The notes under the pieces were generated by a model, which did no database searches, was not told the origin of the DNA, and saw only the letters and a list, made by a program, of their open reading frames with translations. DNA of 33,352 nucleotides. Source: Symsagittifera roscoffensis. Lineage: Eukaryota; Xenacoelomorpha; Acoela; Convolutidae. This document shows, in pieces, positions 30,391 through 33,352 of this stretch (the stretch's first letter is position 1; each line of letters starts with the position of its first letter). The stretch is taken from positions 1 to 33,352 of the forward strand of contig NW_026970633.1 in the NCBI RefSeq assembly GCF_963678635.1. Reading direction: 5' to 3'. Both the position numbers and the translations under genes were made by a program.

Positions 30391-30425
30391 GAGAAATAGA
30401 GAGAGAGAGAGAGAGATAGAAAAAG
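29005..30425. repeat. GA and GATA microsatellite block with internal duplication
   Basis: Long (GA)n runs (about 29066-29097, 29155-29275, 29665-29770, 29990-30010, 30255-30280) alternate with (GATA)n runs (about 29330-29458, 29820-29922, 30018-30048, 30168-30240, 30298-30380). A non-repetitive start GATGATCCCATGTTAAAAGG recurs at 29005 and 29531, showing a duplication of about 526 bp. The Ser-Leu-Ile-Tyr-rich minus-strand frames and Arg-Glu-rich plus-strand frames are translated microsatellite. Confidence 0.9.
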
Positions 30426-30426
30426 A

Positions 30427-30531
30427 GCTCCACATCTACGAAGACACCAAACTCGAGTATTGAAGAATTTCTTGAAAAAGTTTGTTGCAACCTTTTTGGG
30501 CGACTGAAATGTATACACATGTTATTTGTAG
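30427..30531 (+). CDS. Weak exon candidate after the microsatellite
   Basis: Less AT-rich piece reading SSTSTKTPNSSIEEFLEKV then CCNLFGRLKCIHMLFV, ending at a strong donor GTAG|GTGAGT in phase 1. There is no credible acceptor, since purine-rich microsatellite lies immediately upstream. No homology is recognised. If it is an exon its acceptor has been overrun by the repeat, or it is a first exon. Confidence 0.2.
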
Positions 30532-32724
30532 GTGAGTACTGTTTGTATGTATGTAAGTATGTTTGCATATGTGATTGTTCGATTATAAGTTTGGAAGATA
30601 TACACGATTCATGGTATACAATATGCTTTCATTTTACATAAGGCCTCTATGTTGATGTTAACGTTTTTCATACTTACGTGTAAATTGTATGCATGTATAT
30701 GGATTGATGTATGTTTGATATATATTTTAGGTGTAACTAAATTAAAAGCATGCATGTAGGTAGGTCCAAATCTAATTTTATTATTTGCCTCGTGTGTATA
30801 TTTTTTCTTTTATTTGTAACTATGTAAGTATGTATGGATCTATCTATATATGTTTTTACCTAAATATCTTTATTATTTATTGGGTACTATTTTACATGTA
30901 CTCTTTGGAAGCAATTCCGGAAACATGACTCTAACTGATTGAAACTTAAACTCAATTTCAATCAAAATTCCGAGCCTAACTGTTCCAGAACAACCTAAAA
31001 TACTTCACCAGACACTCTAGATGAACTATTTTATAAGTTTGTACTGTGTATCAGTACAAATTTTGTGTGCATTTGTTCTTATGCTTATACATGTTTGTGT
31101 TAGCAATTGTAAATTTGTATGTTTATACGTGATTAATGATATAAGAATGTGGTCACAGAAACAATTTCAGACGCAAGACCATAATCAGAGCCCAAATTAT
31201 ATTTCAAACTCATTGTACTAGTTTTCTTTGTTTTTCTGGGTTATTTTATCATTTTTTAAAAGAACTATTTTTTGTGAATCTTCTCATGTTTTAGTCCATG
31301 TATCTAAAGATGTTTGCATTTGTGTATGTGTACAATGTCTGCGGATATGCATTGTCTGTGGGTCTTTCAATTGTTTTTTTTATAAGTTTTTCAGTGTGCT
31401 TTCTTATTTGTATCCTTAATGAACTAATTTGAGAGATGTATTTGTAAGTGGATATAACTAAACAAATTCAAAGTAATTATTGTCACTCTTTGTCTGGAAG
31501 ACGCAGGGTTCCATCAAAAGTTATTTCAGCACCAATATTGTATCAGACAAATTGTATAATTATTTGTTTGGTTAGCTTTGTATGTATGTTTGTGTATTTG
31601 TATGTGGTTGAATAATTGTGAAAAGTACTTAAACAGCTTTTTAATTATGTTTGTATCCAAAAAAATTTCAAGGTTGTTTTTTTGGTAGTCGCTTAAACAT
31701 CAAACACTGTTTAGAAAATTGTGAAAATTTTTCTAGAAACTTTAAATGAACAACACAGTCCAGATAACTCATTTGTATGTAAGTACTTGTTCCTGTATAT
31801 GTATATATTTATGTGTTTGAAAGTATGTAATGTGCGTATGCGTATATATATGTATTTGTAATTACTGCGATTTCATTTACATATTTGATAATAGTTTTAT
31901 GTAGGCTTATTTATTCTTCTGTATAAGTTCTCATTCATTTATATGTTCAAACAAACCCTTTTAGACGCTCAATTACCATATACAGCTAAAATTACAACCA
32001 AAAACCAGACTCTTTTCTTTTTTAAAGCATTTGGTTGAAACCATCAAGAGTAATTCACAAGATATTTTATATGAACAACACTTGTAGTGAGTACTTTAAA
32101 CGTACATTTGTCTAGCTGTGTATAATTGTGTGTTTGAATATCTGTTCCTCCATTAAGCACTTTTCACAACCTATTTTTTATGCTATGTCTGTGTATTTGT
32201 TTGTTTTTAAGTAATTAGATTGTTGTCTATGTGTTTTAAACGGTAAAAATCACTGAATCAATTTATATGCGACGTATGTAAGACATGCTGCATGTATGCT
32301 CCTCTGAACTAGTTATTCATTTTGTACTAGAGCATCAAGAGCGTAAAACGTTTTGTTTGCGAGGCAAATTTTGGGCCGTTTTTCAAAATAAGCTTTTTTC
32401 TAGAAGAATATAATTTTGGTTTCTTTGTTAATTCTGTTTTTGAACTATCCATAAATGACTCATAACTTTCAAATTGTGGATAACTTTGTAAAGACTAATT
32501 TTGTTCATTGTAATGCATTTATATTTTTTATCAAGAATTTGAAAATTTTTGCTGTTTGAAATTTCCAATAATCACAAAAAGTTATGAAGCCAGATAATAA
32601 ACTGCAACTCAGCTGTCACAACGAACCAGTCCAAAACGCAAAAGAGACTTCAAATTCTTTCAAATAGGCTCCAAGTGTAGCAGAGATTGTTCCACTCTTG
32701 TCAATTTTTTCTCTCTGGGTGCAG
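30532..32724. other. AT-rich stretch without recognised genes
   Basis: Rich in TGTATGT and GTATG words on the plus strand, which give hydrophobic Cys/Val/Phe-rich frames of 60-66 codons. Nothing resembling a gene, tRNA or mobile element was seen. Confidence 0.5.
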
Positions 32725-32819
32725 TTGAAGTTTCTCCTCATCTGTTTTCGGGTGTCTTCTCACTCCATCAAGGATTTACTGGAGGCGAAGTAACAGGAGT
32801 CGAAGTATCTGCAAATGAG
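32725..32819 (+). CDS. Possible exon, plus-strand reading
   Basis: A strong acceptor (TTTTTTCTCTCTGGGTGCAG, ends 32724) and a good donor (AATGAG|GTAATA) enclose 95 bases open in phase 1: VEVSPHLFSGVFSLHQGF then TGGEVTGVEVSANE. The start phase would match the donor at 30531. No domain is recognised. The minus strand of the same DNA is also open (next entry), so the strand is unsettled. Confidence 0.3.
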
Positions 32820-32932
32820 GTAATAGGAGGCGGAGTTGGTGACTCCACTCCCCAGGCCGACTCTAGCCTCTGAATTTCCTGGAGAGATCCAAATTGAGTA
32901 TCCGATGGAGGAACGCACTCACAAAACCACTT
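32768..32932 (-). CDS. Possible exon, minus-strand reading
   Basis: Open for 54 codons to a stop at 32768: KWFCECVPPSDTQFGSLQEI, QRLESAWGVESPTPPP, ITSFADTSTPVTSPPV. Pro/Thr/Ser-rich with ordinary composition otherwise. A weak donor CCA|GTAAAT lies before the stop. It overlaps the plus-strand candidate and at most one is likely to be real. Confidence 0.2.
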   Translation of the reverse strand, partial: KWFCECVPPSDTQFGSLQEIQRLESAWGVESPTPPPITSFADTSTPVTSPPVNP

Positions 32933-32939
32933 GAACAGC

Positions 32940-33352
32940 AATTGTCACAGAGAGACGATTAACTCCAGCCCTTCGATCACCATTAGTTTGGCTGTACCCG
33001 CTGAATCAGAAAATAATTTCCGTTAGTAAAAAGTCAATTCTTCTCTGATACGTTTTCAAACCAAATTTCAAATGATTTAGGAATTTAATTGGAACAACTG
33101 GATGATCAATACTGATCCAATCATGATTGTTTGGTTTCAACTGTTGTCTTTTGATGGCTAGAAAATCTACGTGACAAGTTTTTTATAAAAAATCATGCGT
33201 TCATAAGGGAAATCAATCAAAATTTTTACAAGAACTTTAAAATTCACTAGCATGAAATAACGGAGCGCAAATACTTGAGTTAAACGGGATAAGATAAAAA
33301 ACGAAATGATCAAATGCCTGTTTGCAGGCGCGTTGCTTCTATGTTAAATAAC
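32940..33352. other. AT-rich end of window
   Basis: Nothing supported beyond short open frames. Confidence 0.4.

Noticed and set aside
29005-30425. CRISPR-like or centromeric array
   Set aside because: The repeats are simple di- and tetranucleotide runs without spacers; nothing indicates a CRISPR array, and the genome is eukaryotic.
29805-30568. Long minus-strand frames up to 237 codons, Ser/Leu/Ile/Tyr-rich
   Set aside because: They are translations of GATA and GA microsatellites; three overlapping frames are open for the same reason.

Overview
The window looks like metazoan, probably invertebrate, nuclear DNA. It is AT-rich, has introns with GT..AG borders, carries three decayed BEL/Pao LTR retrotransposon copies (a superfamily known only from animals), tRNA-derived repeats, minisatellites and long GA/GATA microsatellites. 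There are no bacterial-style operons, and almost every long reading frame is a retrotransposon relic or translated simple repeat. I cannot name the species.

Layout: 1-2880 is the pol part (RT, RNase H, integrase) of a BEL/Pao element on the minus strand, running off the left edge. 2880-7840 is AT-rich DNA with degenerate internal repeats and a GTCGC-rich array at 5385-5770. 7885-26500 is my best candidate for a real host gene on the plus strand: five exons (about 7885-8199, 9085-9406, 17711-17855, 18424-18529, 26405-26500) whose splice phases agree (0/0, 1/1, 2/2, 0/0). They would encode a basic, lysine-rich N-terminal region followed by a single PLAT/LH2 domain. Its second intron (8.3 kb) holds a decayed BEL/Pao element (about 10100-14678, 3' LTR recognisable), a 1.85-kb duplication of that element's tail, and palindromic GAGCGG-rich repeats each joined to an antisense tRNA-Arg-like sequence. 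Its fourth intron (7.9 kb) holds a pair of 1.06-kb inverted repeat arms (18911-19977 and 23908-24962) enclosing a leader ORF of unknown family and a decayed BEL gag. A 394-bp palindromic MITE-like element lies at 25335-25728.

26639-28760 is a minisatellite of about 29 bp organised as an 812-bp higher-order repeat. 29020-30425 is GA/GATA microsatellite. 30425-33352 is AT-rich and mostly empty, with two weak exon candidates.

The pieces with most to tell are the PLAT gene model assembled across transposon-swollen introns, the mobile palindrome/tRNA-Arg unit whose three copies carry three different anticodons (UCG, AUG, ACG), and the inverted-arm structure with its uncharacterised leader ORF. 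Its gag-protease part ends at the same family position where the pol fragment at 1-2880 begins.
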